Shown: positions 22,621 to 32,179 of the stretch, piece after piece | Numbering within the stretch: the first letter of the stretch is position 1 | How the letters are laid out: each line of letters starts with the position of its first letter | NCBI GenBank assembly: GCA_963377175.1 | Contig: CAUJNA010003247.1 | Coordinates: 616,001-680,000 of the forward strand | Reading direction: 5' to 3' | Length of the DNA stretch: 64,000 nucleotides | From: Effrenium voratum | Lineage: Eukaryota > Sar > Dinophyceae > Suessiales > Symbiodiniaceae | Translations under genes and position numbers: made by a program | Notes under the pieces: generated by a model | Told to the model about the DNA's origin: nothing | What the model saw: only the letters and a program-made list of their open reading frames with translations | Database searches by the model: none

Positions 22621-22755
22621 TTAAAATACCACCGCCGTTTTTTCTTTCCCCCGCCGCTTGCGCATCAGATCACCTCCGGCCCGACGGCGTGGGCCTCTCT
22701 TTGGAACCATCAGCTCGGTGTTTTTTCCCGGGGGCTCGCCCCTTGAAGCGAGGCG

Positions 22756-23144
22756 TCTCATTTCGTCCAGGGAACTGCAAATGGAAGGTGATAAGTTGCG
22801 CTTGACCAACGGAGGGTCCGGATTCAACTGCAGAGCTGGCTTTCAAGGTGTTTTTTAAGTCTTGGGCCCTGGGAACAAACTTGGTCTTGAAAAGAATCGC
22901 ACGGGGAAGCCAATTGGCTGCAACCGAATCGGCCGGTAGGAGACATGAGGGTACCCACTTTGGGGCTTTGGGGGGGTTCAAGGGAAAACCTACAGGAAAA
23001 CCGTATGGCCATGTTGGGGTCATTCAAAAAGGAACCACGCCCACATCCCAAAAGCCACCTTTGCAGTTGAATTCGGACCCTCATCCGTTGGTCAAACGCA
23101 ATTTATCACCTTCCATTTGCTGAAGTTCCCTGGACAAAATGAGA
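22756..23144. mobile_element. Foldback element with arms of about 75-85 bp
   Basis: The left arm (from 22756: TCTCATTTCGTCCAGGG, then CAAATGGAAGGTGATAA, GACCAACGG, GGATTCAACTGCAG) is matched in reverse by the right arm ending 23144 (TTATCACCTTCCATTTG, CCCTGGACAAAATGAGA) with a few indels. The 220-bp middle has no ORF. It would fold into one long hairpin. Confidence 0.7.
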
Positions 23145-23271
23145 AACTACTTCATTCCAGTGATAGCTTCCCTTTAACACAAGACAAAAATACCACATAT
23201 TCATTCCAGCCAATGAAAGCTGGTCGCTGGTATCTTTGGGCCCCCTTTGGTCTAACGGTCAGTCGAGGGAC

Positions 23272-23324
23272 GCATGGTGGTTCTCCAGCACCGAGACGTC
23301 GTTGTAGCGCAGCGCCAAGTCGTC
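23272..23324 (-). CDS. PDE exon: YNDVSVLENHH
   Basis: This 53-nt exon reads DDLALRYNDVSVLENHHA, the PDE 'lAl.YnD.svLEnHH' motif. It begins at GCAGCAG|GAC and ends in phase 2 at CATGC|GT, one of the few GT donors. A palindromic repeat (23344-23479) starts 19 bp upstream of its acceptor. Confidence 0.93.
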
Positions 23325-23343
23325 CTGCTGCCTCGGCTTGCCG

Positions 23344-23479
23344 CTTGCCGGTTCTCAGATGGAATGAGACATGGAATGATCATCAACAATCGCCAGTTTG
23401 GTTTTTCTTTAAGGGGAATCCCCTAAAACCCGTTCATTCCCAACACCCGGTTTTGGTCATTCCCTGAGAACCAGCAAGT
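23344..23479. mobile_element. MITE, CTTGCTGGT family, at an exon edge
   Basis: 136 bp; left CTTGCCGGTTCTCAGATGGA, right TCATTCCCTGAGAACCAGCA. In the sense of the PDE gene it ends 19 bp before the acceptor of the YNDVSVLENHH exon, so it supplies most of the branch/acceptor region. Confidence 0.72.
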
Positions 23480-24191
23480 CAGCTTCCGAGTACCACCTGC
23501 AACAAACTTCTCAGTTGGGGGGGTAGCACGTCGATGGGACTTGAAGGAAAGCTCCAATGCGCAAAAACGATTGCCACGAGCGGGTTCTGCGCAGGAAACC
23601 GGTGCTCTGCGAAATTCGGAGCACTTTTTGCTTGAGTTCTGTCCATGCTGGACACAAACGCTGTCGCCCGGGAATCTGGCTTCACAGATGGACCCAAACG
23701 TGTTTGCTCTTGACAGTCTCAGGTCGCCTCCGTTTGATTTTAAACCAACCCCGAACCTAACGTGCTGTTTCAAATCACCCCGAATGAAATGCCGGGAACC
23801 CTGAAATATGGAATCTGCTCTTTGGCTGAAGTGAGACCGAAAACGAGTACCCTCCCCCCAACATGGAAACCCCCCCGCACGGACCTGTTTGGAAGACTTA
23901 GTTCCACTTGTAGAGGCCACTTGGGGCAGCGAATCCGGCTGGTAACTCGGCGGCCTTCCCAGCGCCGAGTGGGAGTCAAAAAAGGGCGACCCGCGTCTCT
24001 CCGCGCGATTCGGCGCGCGAAGCAAGACGCCGCCCGATCCCACGCCGCCGCCTTTTGTCAACTCAAAGGGAAGTCCAAACGAAACCCTCCCAGCCAGGAA
24101 CAAGCTTTTCCTCAGGGGGGAATGGTTGGTGGCTTCTCCGTTTGGTAAACAAGTCAAGCAGGCCATACGGTGATACGGGTTCTTTTCGGCC

Positions 24192-24223
24192 AAGGCTCTT
24201 CATCAAGTAACTGTTGGTCACTC
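24192..24223 (-). CDS. PDE exon (GVTNSYLMKSL)
   Basis: This 32-nt exon starts at GGCCAG|GA in phase 1 and reads GVTNSYLMKSL, the PDE 'G.sN.fl..s' loop after HDIDHPG. The frame needs it to end after CTT, but the intron then begins GGCC; a GC donor one base later would break the frame. The junction is unusual or has been misread. Confidence 0.72.
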
Positions 24224-25401
24224 CTGGCCATGGCATTGGGCGGAAATTTGTCTGACTGCCTTTTCCGGGTGCAAATGGGTGGGGCTTCATTTAGGGGGGT
24301 TAAAGGTTAGCTCCCGTGAAAAAACACAAACAAACGGGGGTACCACCCTCGAAAAAAGACACGCCTAAAGGAATCCAGATCCGATCAAGGATCTGACGTT
24401 GGGAGGCTTTGGCAGGACCAGCTTCTTTTTGGGGAAGCCCGAAAGCGTAACCACTTCCGTGATTTCAAGGACGGCGTCTCATTTTCTAAACGCAATACAA
24501 GTGCCTAAATAACTGGAATGGGATTACGGGTTATAGGAATAGGGGCAAACTATTGGTAATTATCTCGTCCTTTGTATTAGCTCTCATTTGTCTGGTCCGA
24601 AAGGTTTTTTACGTTTGGGTCCATTGAAGTGACTCCGCCAAGCACCCGTACAGCTGGTGAGAAAACATCCCAAAAGAGATGGGTCTGTCTTTTGCAAGGG
24701 CTGAAACACGCTTTAAGTTCCTCTCGGCTTTTGTCCGGAAAGTCACAAGGAACCCTTTTTTGCCATTCGTGGGGGGCTCGGTTTCCATTCCGAGACATAA
24801 CCAGTGTTGCGCCAAACGCTCACGAGCCGTTGGTCGATTCCCCAAAGGGTGCAGATGTTCTGCACGCGTTTTTGTTTGGGAGCTGGTCCCTTTGTGGTCT
24901 TTAATGCAAACCCAAGGAACGCCGAGGCCATTTTGAGGGGCGTCCCCTGCAAAAGACAAGTCCATATCTTCGAGCTACTTTGTCCCCCGCAAAGGTGAGC
25001 TCGCCAAAATACGGGGGGTATTTTTTAAGGGTACGCTTTTCACCTTTTAAAGGGACGCCCAAAAGGAGAACTCATTTTGGGTGTCCAAAGCACCTTTTGA
25101 CCCCACAAGCAAGAAATCTGAGTTTGTCTTTGCGGACTCCCCCAAAATGGCTTCGGTTTTTGGTTGGCTTTTCTTTGAAACAAAAACAAGCACCAACTCC
25201 CAAAAAGCACACCCGTATATACCTCCAAATCAAAACACAAATCCCTGTGTTTCACCCATACCCAATATACATTTTTTAGCACATTCTGCCCACCCCTCAA
25301 AAATAATACCCACACCCAAAAAGCGCATGCTGCCGCCAACCACAAACCCCACAAAAAAGCCGCCCCCGCAACCCCCACCCGCGCCAAACCCCCCGGGTCT
25401 C

Positions 25402-25450
25402 CGGGGTGATCGATGTCGTGGCAAAGCGCCGCCACCAGCATGCCGAAGCC
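25402..25450 (-). CDS. PDE exon: catalytic HDIDHPG
   Basis: This 49-nt exon reads GFGMLVAALCHDIDHPG, the PDEase signature; the His and Asp of HD bind the two catalytic metals. It begins at CGGCAG|GGC in phase 0. The end is best read as a GA donor in phase 1 after CACCCCG, since the next exon opens with GVTNSYL. It is the clearest single motif in the window. Confidence 0.93.
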
Positions 25451-25736
25451 CTGCCGAAGGCGAACTCAAAGCGCTCTCGACCGCTCTCAGACCAATCGAT
25501 TTACCAGGGTTCCAAGGGCAAATACCCTCCCACCAACTAACATGGAACCTGACGTTCGGGGGGGTCCTGGAAGACCATTTTCCTTTCAAAGGTGATGTTC
25601 AACCACCCAAAAAAAAAGCGCGCACCGCGCACACACACTCTCCTTTGCTAAGCTTCTGATTTGCCAGGGCAACCCATTTTGCCAGAAATGTTGGGTATAT
25701 TCCCCAATTTTCCGGGGGCGTGAAAAACTTCCCTCG

Positions 25737-25945
25737 GACTCTACTCTGGGGTCCTTTGAGGGAGCCAAGGTGGTTTCTATTTCATTTCCCAATCAGAAGA
25801 CCACGAAAGGGAGTCGTTTCCCATTTGCAGGCCTCTACAATGACCAGGGGTTGAAATCCCCAAAACCACCAAGCAAAACTCTACTCTGTGGTCCTTTGAG
25901 GGAGGCAAGGTGGTTTCTATCTACAATAACCAGGGGTTGAAATCC
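25737..25945 (+). repeat. Tandem duplication of two linked segments
   Basis: CTCTACTCTGNGGTCCTTTG with GAGGGAG.CAAGGTGGTTTCTAT is at 25737-25780 and 25879-25921, and ACAAT.ACCAGGGGTTGAAA at 25837-25859 and 25923-25945. A local duplication of about 140 bp with a few changes. Confidence 0.8.
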
Positions 25946-26138
25946 AACGTCCCAACCGCCAATCAAAACCACCAGCCTGACGGTACCTGATACCTTATCT
26001 CCCACTCCAGGGGCTGAACTGCCACTGCCCAAGGCCTGGGCCGAGTATTCGGACACTCGGCTCAGAAGTAAGAGTCCACCGCCCCACTTTTGGGGCTGCG
26101 CTTGGTTCCACGTGTTCATTTTTTGCAAGCCAAACATA

Positions 26139-26436
26139 CAAAAACAAAAACACAAACATACAAAAACAAAAACACACAAACACACAAACACACAAACACA
26201 CAAACACGCAAACACACACAAACACAAACACGCAAACACACACCCACGCACGCACGCACACAAGCACGCACGCACGCACGCACGCACCCACGCACGCACC
26301 CACGCACGCACCCACCCACCCACCCACCCAACCAACCACCCACCCACCCACCCACCCACCCACCCACCCACCCACCCACCCACCCACCCACCCACCCACC
26401 CACCCACCCACCCACCCACCCACCCACCCACCCACA

Positions 26437-26488
<52 letters not shown>

Positions 26489-26519
26489 CACACACACCCA
26501 CACACACACACACACACCA
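26139..26519 (+). repeat. Compound C/A-rich microsatellite, concentric units
   Basis: From the outside in, the units are CAAACA/CACA (26139-26245), GCAC (26247-26310), CCAC (26311-26432), GCAC again (26434-26488), CACA (26489-26515). One strand has almost no T for 375 bp. All long frames on both strands here are repeat artefacts. It begins just past the LSVLDTFSKIS exon (intron side). Confidence 0.95.
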
Positions 26520-26632
26520 ATCCAAACCAAGCCAAAAACCAGAAAAAAACCACCAAAGCCACACACCCCAGACCCTCCCGCGAGTGCGGCTCCGCGAGTC
26601 AAAAATTGCGCCGGCGCCGGCGCCTGTGTGGC

Positions 26633-26665
26633 GGAGATCTTGCTGAACGTGTCCAGCACGCTCAG
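26633..26665 (-). CDS. PDE exon (LSVLDTFSKIS)
   Basis: This 33-nt exon lies between TATCAG|C and ATCTCC|GC. It joins the flanking exons as GVYQ-LSVLDTFSKIS-GFGMLVAALCHD, as in the family ('l..le.~~~lvAAlcHDidH'). It is jammed against a 375-bp microsatellite in the next intron. Confidence 0.75.
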
Positions 26666-27018
26666 CTGATAAAAGCACATCCTCGGCCCGTGTTTCCCCC
26701 GCGTGGCTGATTTTTTTTCGTTGCGACTCGCTCAGTGCAACTAAGTGCACACAAAAGGGAAAAATGGAAAAAAGGCAATCGGCCGCTGGTTGGGAGATTG
26801 AGTGGGGAAAACTTGTTGGGTTTCAAGGAGTTCTTGTGGGAAACTCGGGTTCTGGAAAACCCCACCCCTTGTTCTTTCCCAGGTGTGACGAAGAAAAGAA
26901 GCGGCCGGGGCTGATTGAGGTTGTGGCAAGCATTCAGGTCCCGGGACCCCCTCTCAGTTAATTTTAGGTGGGAAGTCCATTTCTTGTGATACCACAGTGG
27001 AGTGACTGCTTCAGAGGA

Positions 27019-27319
27019 GCGGGTGAGTACAGTTTGCTGGCTCATTCATTTGAACGACGACCGCAGTTTATCTTTATTTTTCATGGCCCTGACTTTGATG
27101 GAGTCTTTTTGCGGCTTGTGTTTTGCTGGTACTGGACTCCCCTATGACATCTGGGTCCAGGTTGACATGCGCGGTACAGATCGAGGGGGCCGTGCATGCA
27201 GTACCATCTTTGGAAGCCTGATGGCTCCTTTAAAGGACCTTTCTCCATGTTTGCACAGTTTGCCTCCAAAAGCCAATGACATTGCATGTTTGAAAGCAGA
27301 TCCGATCCATGCACATTCA
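27019..27319 (+). repeat. Left terminal direct repeat of the Penelope-like element
   Basis: This 301-bp repeat starts GCGGGTGAGTACAG and ends GCACATTCA. It aligns without gaps to 30788-31088, with mismatches I can see only near 27094 (t/c) and 27280 (a/t). Penelope-like elements carry such direct repeats (pLTRs). Beyond the ends the two flanks differ at once. Confidence 0.93.
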
Positions 27320-27474
27320 TTCACTGACGGCCTGTGCCGCATGCGGACACTAGGTGGATGTCCCTGGGGTAGGCTTGTCTTTGTTGCTCGTGTGCAACTT
27401 GCCTGTCTGGCTTGCGTCCGGCAGCGTGACGGCTGCAGCTAGTCGGGCCCCCCCGCTTAACGTTCGTAGCAGCA

Positions 27475-28364
27475 ATGTCGTGGCCTTGTCCATCTTCGGT
27501 ACCACAATACGCTCAACCGATGCCTTGGCCTCAACAGCATGTGGCCCCACAAGCCCAGTTCAGCCCTCAGTCGGGATGCGGATCATGGTCCTCCGGACAG
27601 TTTGCCCAGAACCAAATGAGCAGTTTCGGTGTGGTGCCTGGCCCGCCACCGGCAGGACCAATAGCTGCCCACTACTCTGACCCTTCTGAGCGCAGAAGCA
27701 ACAGATCCCGTGCGCTGGAGCTGAGATGGGGAAAGCTGACTTCAATGCTTCGTTTTGGATTGCCTCTTGCGGCTCTCCTCTGATGACTTTGCTGACGTGT
27801 GGGTGGGCCTACCTCGTGAGCTCCGGGCGGTGGCATGGCGACCCCCGCCGGGCATCATCGTGGACATCGACTCCCTCAAGGGCCCTGAGCGCATGCAGAT
27901 GTGTGCCAAACTCAACACGCTCCGCCGGGAGCGTTGCGTCAAGTTGGCCTCCCCGCACTTCGAGGACGAGAACTGGACCATCACGCCCATGTCGAGGCTT
28001 GTTTGTTCCCGTTTTTGGGAGTGCTTCCGCCTCATTCCCTTGGCTTCCCAACGAGTCCAAGTGGAAGGCTACGGTCAAGTACCTGTCCAAGTGCCCGGAA
28101 AAGCCGGATTCCCACGGCGATGCGTCCCGTCACATGGATCTCAGCACTCGGCCCTCGGACCCTTCTACTTCTACCCCTTCGTTGCCTACCACCGCGGCCC
28201 AGCATGATCGCCCGGACCGAGCGGCGACCCCCAAGAAAGGCTTTGCGGCTTTGAGCGCCCTGGCACGGGCATCTCCCGCGAAACCAGTTGTGTCTGGCCC
28301 ACCGGCGCCTTCCGACCAGAACAGCAAGGAGTTCGTAGGATGGGTCGGACAGGATCACGGCTGA
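27475..28364 (+). pseudogene. Degenerate 5' ORF of the Penelope-like element
   Basis: A Pro/Gln/Ser-rich N-terminal peptide from ATG 27475 (MSWPCPSSVPQ, MPWPQQHVAPQAQ) shifts frame near 27770 to a charged stretch (GLPRELRAVAWRPPPG, GPERMQMCAKLNTLRRERC), then again near 28000 to a Ser/Thr/Pro-rich segment (KWKATVKYLSKCPEKP, FAALSALARASPAKP) that stops at 28364. No family is recognised; it may be a nucleic-acid-binding ORF1-like product. Coding-like codon use runs on through all three frames, so a single ORF was probably broken by small indels or by sequencing errors. Confidence 0.55.
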
Positions 28365-28650
28365 CGCTGAAGGTCTCACCTTGGGGTCAAGCAGAGCAAT
28401 CGCTTTCCATGCAAGCTCAAGCCCAGCGCTGCTTTGAAAACCTTGCCCCCGCTTGGGGTCATGAGCCCCGTCTACCAGCAGGCCTTCCAGCTCTACTTGC
28501 GCAAGTTCCAGGGACTCCTTGCTGTGTGACGCCCTCAACCTCGATGTGAATGGTAAAGATGCGCAGGTCCCCGAGATCCTGGCCCGCTTGCGGGCTACCG
28601 ACATGGTCCAAGGGCCCCCTTGATGGGAGGAGTGTGAGGCTCAAGGTCGT
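28365..28650 (+). pseudogene. Interrupted coding remnant between 5' ORF and nuclease
   Basis: Short open pieces in different frames (VYQQAFQLYLRKFQGLL, then ALNLDVNGKDAQVPEILARL) look coding but are cut by stops near 28364 and 28528. They probably joined the 5' ORF to the nuclease domain in the ancestral element. Confidence 0.45.
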
Positions 28651-29166
28651 TTGGCGAATGCGTGTGAGGCGGCTCTCTGCCTCATTGCGCTGCTGCGGTT
28701 TTGGGCTTTGGGCCTCACCAGAGGGAAGATGGCGGCTGACGAAACCTTTTCGCGGGTGGGGGCCAGTATCTGGCTCTGCTTGCTCCGGGGCCGATCCTCT
28801 CGGAGGTCTCTTTCTTTGCTGAACTCCTTGGGCGATGTGCCCTGGCATGGCAGTTGGGATTACTCTTGGCACTCACCCACTATTTATGCTTGCGTCCCAA
28901 TTTTTCCAAAGTTCTCCTCTCTGGGACCCTTTGCCTACATCGGCGAGACCGACAACTTTGCCAGACGTGTGGCGGAGCATATGTCCAGATTGCTTTGCCC
29001 CCACGGCGCTGTACAGCAACCCTTTTTCCAGTTCGTCCGAGACGATGCCACCCGACCTGACCTTCTGCGAATGTCCGTGTGTGAATGGTTGTTTTTCCCT
29101 TTAGTGCACGCCCCCGGCGACAGCAGCGCCAGGAAGCTTTTGGAGAAGCAGACCGCTGCAAGGTAG
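28651..29166 (+). CDS. GIY-YIG endonuclease domain of the Penelope-like element
   Basis: This is a 171-codon frame. Residues about 90-110 read AYIGETDNFARRVAEHM, the core 'YIG.T.~~..R...H' of GIY-YIG nucleases; the first GIY half is TIY, 16 residues before, longer than usual. A possible catalytic Glu lies in MSVCEWLFFPL near residue 149. In Penelope-like elements this nuclease nicks the target to prime reverse transcription. The frame stops at TAG 29164-29166, while the RT starts in another frame that overlaps from 29085, so a frameshift separates two domains that were probably one protein. I see no clear zinc-finger cysteines next to it. Confidence 0.75.
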   Translation: MANACEAALCLIALLRFWALGLTRGKMAADETFSRVGASIWLCLLRGRSSRRSLSLLNSLGDVPWHGSWDYSWHSPTIYACVPIFPKFSSLGPFAYIGETDNFARRVAEHMSRLLCPHGAVQQPFFQFVRDDATRPDLLRMSVCEWLFFPLVHAPGDSSARKLLEKQTAAR

Positions 29167-30744
29167 CCGACGAGGATCTGCTTGTGGAATCTGCTGTGGT
29201 CGGCCTCAGTGACGCCTTGGGGGAGCTCCTGACCAAGAACCAGAACCGGCTACGCGCACCTGTCACGTGGGAACAGGTTGAAGCTGCCAGACTCTTCTTG
29301 CGCTCCTTTTTCGTGCAGGTGTTCGACCACAACTTGTGCAGGTTTGGGGCCTTCTGCCCCGCTTTGGTTCGCCTTCAGGCTTGCAGAGTCCTTGACTTCG
29401 GCGACCAGGCATCTGGCATGGATTTTGCGTGGGATGCTGGCAGGAACTATTCGGACGTTTTGACTTCCTTGGCCACTGTACAGCACCTCCCGTCGCACCT
29501 GCAGCCTGCAAGACTTTCCATCACGGCGACACGTTCCTGGTCCATAGGGCAGCCCATCATCTTGCCAATGTGGAAGGCTCCTGGCATCAAGTGGCGGCTG
29601 GTAGTCAACAAGCACAGCGCCCCGACCACTGGTTTGCACTGCGCGGTGTCCAAAGCTATCGATGTTGCGCTAAACCACATGCCGCGCGAGACTTGGGGGG
29701 ATTTTTCTTCGAGCGTCTCTTTCCTTGACCTTGTTGCTGACTTCAACCAACGCGTGCAGGATAGGTTTGAGTCATGTTGCGTGTGGACAGAGGCAGCTGA
29801 CATGGTTGACTGTTACCACCACCTTCCTTGCGACCAGGCCGCTAGTTTGGGACGCAGTGGCCACTTTCTTGTCGAACCGGGGTATCCATTTCATCAGCGT
29901 GCCTCGCCGGAAGGGCTTTGGTCTTGGAAGATTTGGACAATGCTTGGATGCTGGATGGGTTTGCTTCTCCCTCGACCAGATTCGGCTGGTCCTGCAGAAT
30001 TTCGCGGCCACGAATTTCATTTCTTTGCCTGGCTACCTGGGCAGAGAGTTGAGGGGCGCTCCCATGGGTGACACTCTCAGCGGGGCAGTGCTACGCTTGT
30101 TCAAGTGGCGGCGTGAGTCCCTTTGTGCTTCCCACGAAGCAGCCGATACTGTTTCCTTTCCTGGCACGTGCTGCAAGCACGTTTTGGTGAAGGGTGTGAA
30201 CATCCTCGTGCTGGATGTCAGTTACAGAGACGATATCCGTTTGCTTTGCGCTTGGGATTCTGCGGCCATTCTGGAGAAGCGTGAGGTTGCACGGTGGGCA
30301 GGCCTCCGTTTGCGAAGAAGATTCTGCGTTGGCACGATGCAATTGGAACCCTCCGAGCATCAATTGTTCATTGGCTTGAACACCTCTTGGTTTGGCACGA
30401 AGCTGATTGTGTGGCCATGTTTCCCAGATCCTTTGGGCAGCTTGACCTACGATATTCCTGACTTTAGGTCTCTGAAACCTTGGAACTCGTGGGTGCCTGC
30501 ATCACAGAAGGCTGCTGCTATCAAAGGGTGGATGTGCAGAATTTGGTACCTTTCTAATTCGGCTGAAGTTCGACTAGTCGCATGGCATGAGCTGTTTTGC
30601 AGTTTGGGTTTGGCCGGTTTTCCACACTACTTTGTTGCAAGAATCGCCCGAAGGTGGGCAAGGACATGGACACCCAAATGCGGTGATTGGAGGGTCGGGG
30701 TTGCGCTTGATGAGATTAACAGAGTTCTCGGAGCTTCGGTTTAA
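29085..30744 (+). pseudogene. Reverse transcriptase of the Penelope-like element (frameshifted)
   Basis: The first frame (29085 to about 29840) holds the thumb-proximal and fingers region: LPMWKAPGIKWRLVVNKHSA (RT motif 2) and ADMVDCYHHLPCD, motif A, with the catalytic Asp and the LP that resembles Penelope 'D..sLYt.IP'. Near 29840 a frameshift moves to the second frame (to 30744), with GAPMGDTLSGAVLRL (motif B, 'G..MG..lS') and VLDVSYRDDIRLL (motif C, the YxDD catalytic box as YRDD), then MQLEPSEHQLFIGLN (motif D-like). Catalytic residues are intact; the reading frame is not. No RNase H follows, as expected for Penelope elements. Confidence 0.82.
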
Positions 30745-30787
30745 AAACGTGCCTTCCCTTTGCTGCTTTGTGCTGAGGTAATCAGGG

Positions 30788-31088
30788 GCGGGTGAGTACA
30801 GTTTGCTGGCTCATTCATTTGAACGACGACCGCAGTTTATCTTTATTTTTCATGGCCCTGACTCTGATGGAGTCTTTTTGCGGCTTGTGTTTTGCTGGTA
30901 CTGGACTCCCCTATGACATCTGGGTCCAGGTTGACATGCGCGGTACAGATCGAGGGGGCCGTGCATGCAGTACCATCTTTGGAAGCCTGATGGCTCCTTT
31001 AAAGGACCTTTCTCCATGTTTGCACAGTTTGCCTCCAAAAGCCAATGACTTTGCATGTTTGAAAGCAGATCCGATCCATGCACATTCA
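30788..31088 (+). repeat. Right terminal direct repeat of the Penelope-like element
   Basis: This is the partner of 27019-27319, at an offset of 3769 bp. It begins 44 bp after the RT stop codon at 30742-30744. A short open frame inside the repeat (PYDIWVQVDMRG) is present in both copies, but nothing shows it is translated. Confidence 0.93.
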
Positions 31089-32132
31089 AACCCAATGGAC
31101 CCCAAGATCCAAGTGATGCTTTGCGGCTGGGCAATGGGTCTTCTTGGATTCCAACAGGTTCCATGGCCAGCGGCTCTTAGGTCGGAGGCTTGGGGAGTTG
31201 AAGGGAAAACCACCGGGAAACAAAGGCGACCCATTGTGAGGCCTTGAGACAAACATGTAACCATGTCCAGGCACAAGCGTTTTACGAGGCGCACGTCATG
31301 GCGATCGACCTTCCAGCTTCCCTCTAATTGATGGTGTTTTAGGAGTGGTGGTTTGGAGGTTGGGGGTGGTCTTCCATTAAACATTACCAAGAACCAGGGG
31401 TTCACATCCCCAGTTCCCCCAAATCCAAACCACCAAAGGAGGGAACTTGAACAACCACCACAAACGGTGGCTGAGCAACTGCTGGAGACTTTGGAGCCAC
31501 TGCCCGCTTTGGTTGATGAGGGGCTGCATGACGTCTCTTCTGCCCTGCAAAACGTTTAACTTGTTGTGGTTTAGTGCAAACTGACACTAAACCAACTGAA
31601 AAACCGAAAGACCCGCCAGGGTATGGCTGGGAACCACCAAGTTTTCGGATCCGCCAATTGACTTTCCTATTTCCTTTTGAAGCGCACCTGATGAACTGGC
31701 CATTGTCGCTCGAGTTTTGAAATTAGAGGAGCCAATGACCATCTCAGATGGGGATCGAATGGGGGGAATTCCCAAATCAATTCCAGGGCCGTTGTTCCTT
31801 GTTCTGGAAGAGAAGCGTCATCTTTCCAGGGTCCAGTTTAGACATTAGACAGAGATTAGCCGGGATCTCTGATATTTGGAGGACCCTCCAGCCTCTTGTT
31901 TGTGGTTTCAAAGAGAAACCAAAAAGAACACCGTGGCTCGGCTCGTCATTCTGCGGGTCCACCAACAAGACCCACACACACACACTCAGTGCCAAGGTCA
32001 AGCAAGGCAATGTTATCTGCGGCTATACTTCAAAAAACGTTTTTTCGCCTTGGATCCGGCGAACGTGTCTTCGAACCAAGTGGACCAATTTACAAGCCTT
32101 CGTTGGTTTGAGGCGACCGACCAAACGAGGCG

Positions 32133-32179
32133 CTGATAGACCCCGAAGCCGTGGTAGAAGTTGTGGAAGGGATTGGTCC
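32133..32179 (-). CDS. PDE exon: catalytic NPFHNFYHGFGVYQ
   Basis: This exon carries the metal-site and general-acid motif: the first His of HNxxH is the proton donor in PDEases, and the second coordinates metal. It starts at CGCCAG|GG. The 3' junction is odd: the exon ends TATCAG and intron DNA begins CGCC, or one base further with a GC donor that breaks the frame. The 5.5-kb intron after it holds the Penelope-like element. Confidence 0.9.

Larger units (their letters stand above)
20444..25401. other. PDE introns between 20.4 and 25.4 kb
   Basis: Besides exons at 21667, 23272 and 24192 and the foldback and MITE copies listed, I see no further coding signal. The 256-codon minus frame over 23423-24193 runs between exons without any motif. 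Confidence 0.55.
27019..31088 (+). mobile_element. Penelope-like retroelement with nuclease before RT (GIY-YIG then reverse transcriptase)
   Basis: This is a 4.07-kb element bounded by 301-bp direct repeats. On the plus strand, in order, it holds a degenerate Pro/Gln-rich 5' ORF, a GIY-YIG endonuclease domain, and a reverse transcriptase whose motifs fit the Penelope class (ADMVDCYHHLP, GAPMGDTLSGAV, SYRDD). Penelope elements usually carry the nuclease C-terminally; the N-terminal order is that of the Naiad/Chlamys-type clade. It sits antisense in an intron of the PDE gene. Several frameshifts and stops mean this copy is not coding-competent as read. I see no convincing target-site duplication and no hammerhead core in the repeats. 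It is not an LTR retrotransposon of Gypsy or Copia type: there is no protease, RNase H or integrase. Confidence 0.85.

Noticed and set aside
23423..24193. 256-codon minus-strand frame
   Set aside because: It spans intron DNA between two PDE exons; the exon at 24192-24223 is only touched at its edge and no motif is present.
26090..26750. Long frames on both strands (up to 281 codons)
   Set aside because: They are the tetranucleotide microsatellite read through; the peptides are HPPT/GGWV repeats.
27019..27319. Hammerhead ribozyme in the Penelope terminal repeat
   Set aside because: CTGATGG with a short stem is present but the required CTGATGA and GAAA core are not.
26980..31125. Target-site duplication around the retroelement (AGTGACTGCTT / AAGTGATGCTT)
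   Set aside because: The resemblance is imperfect and not directly at the ends.
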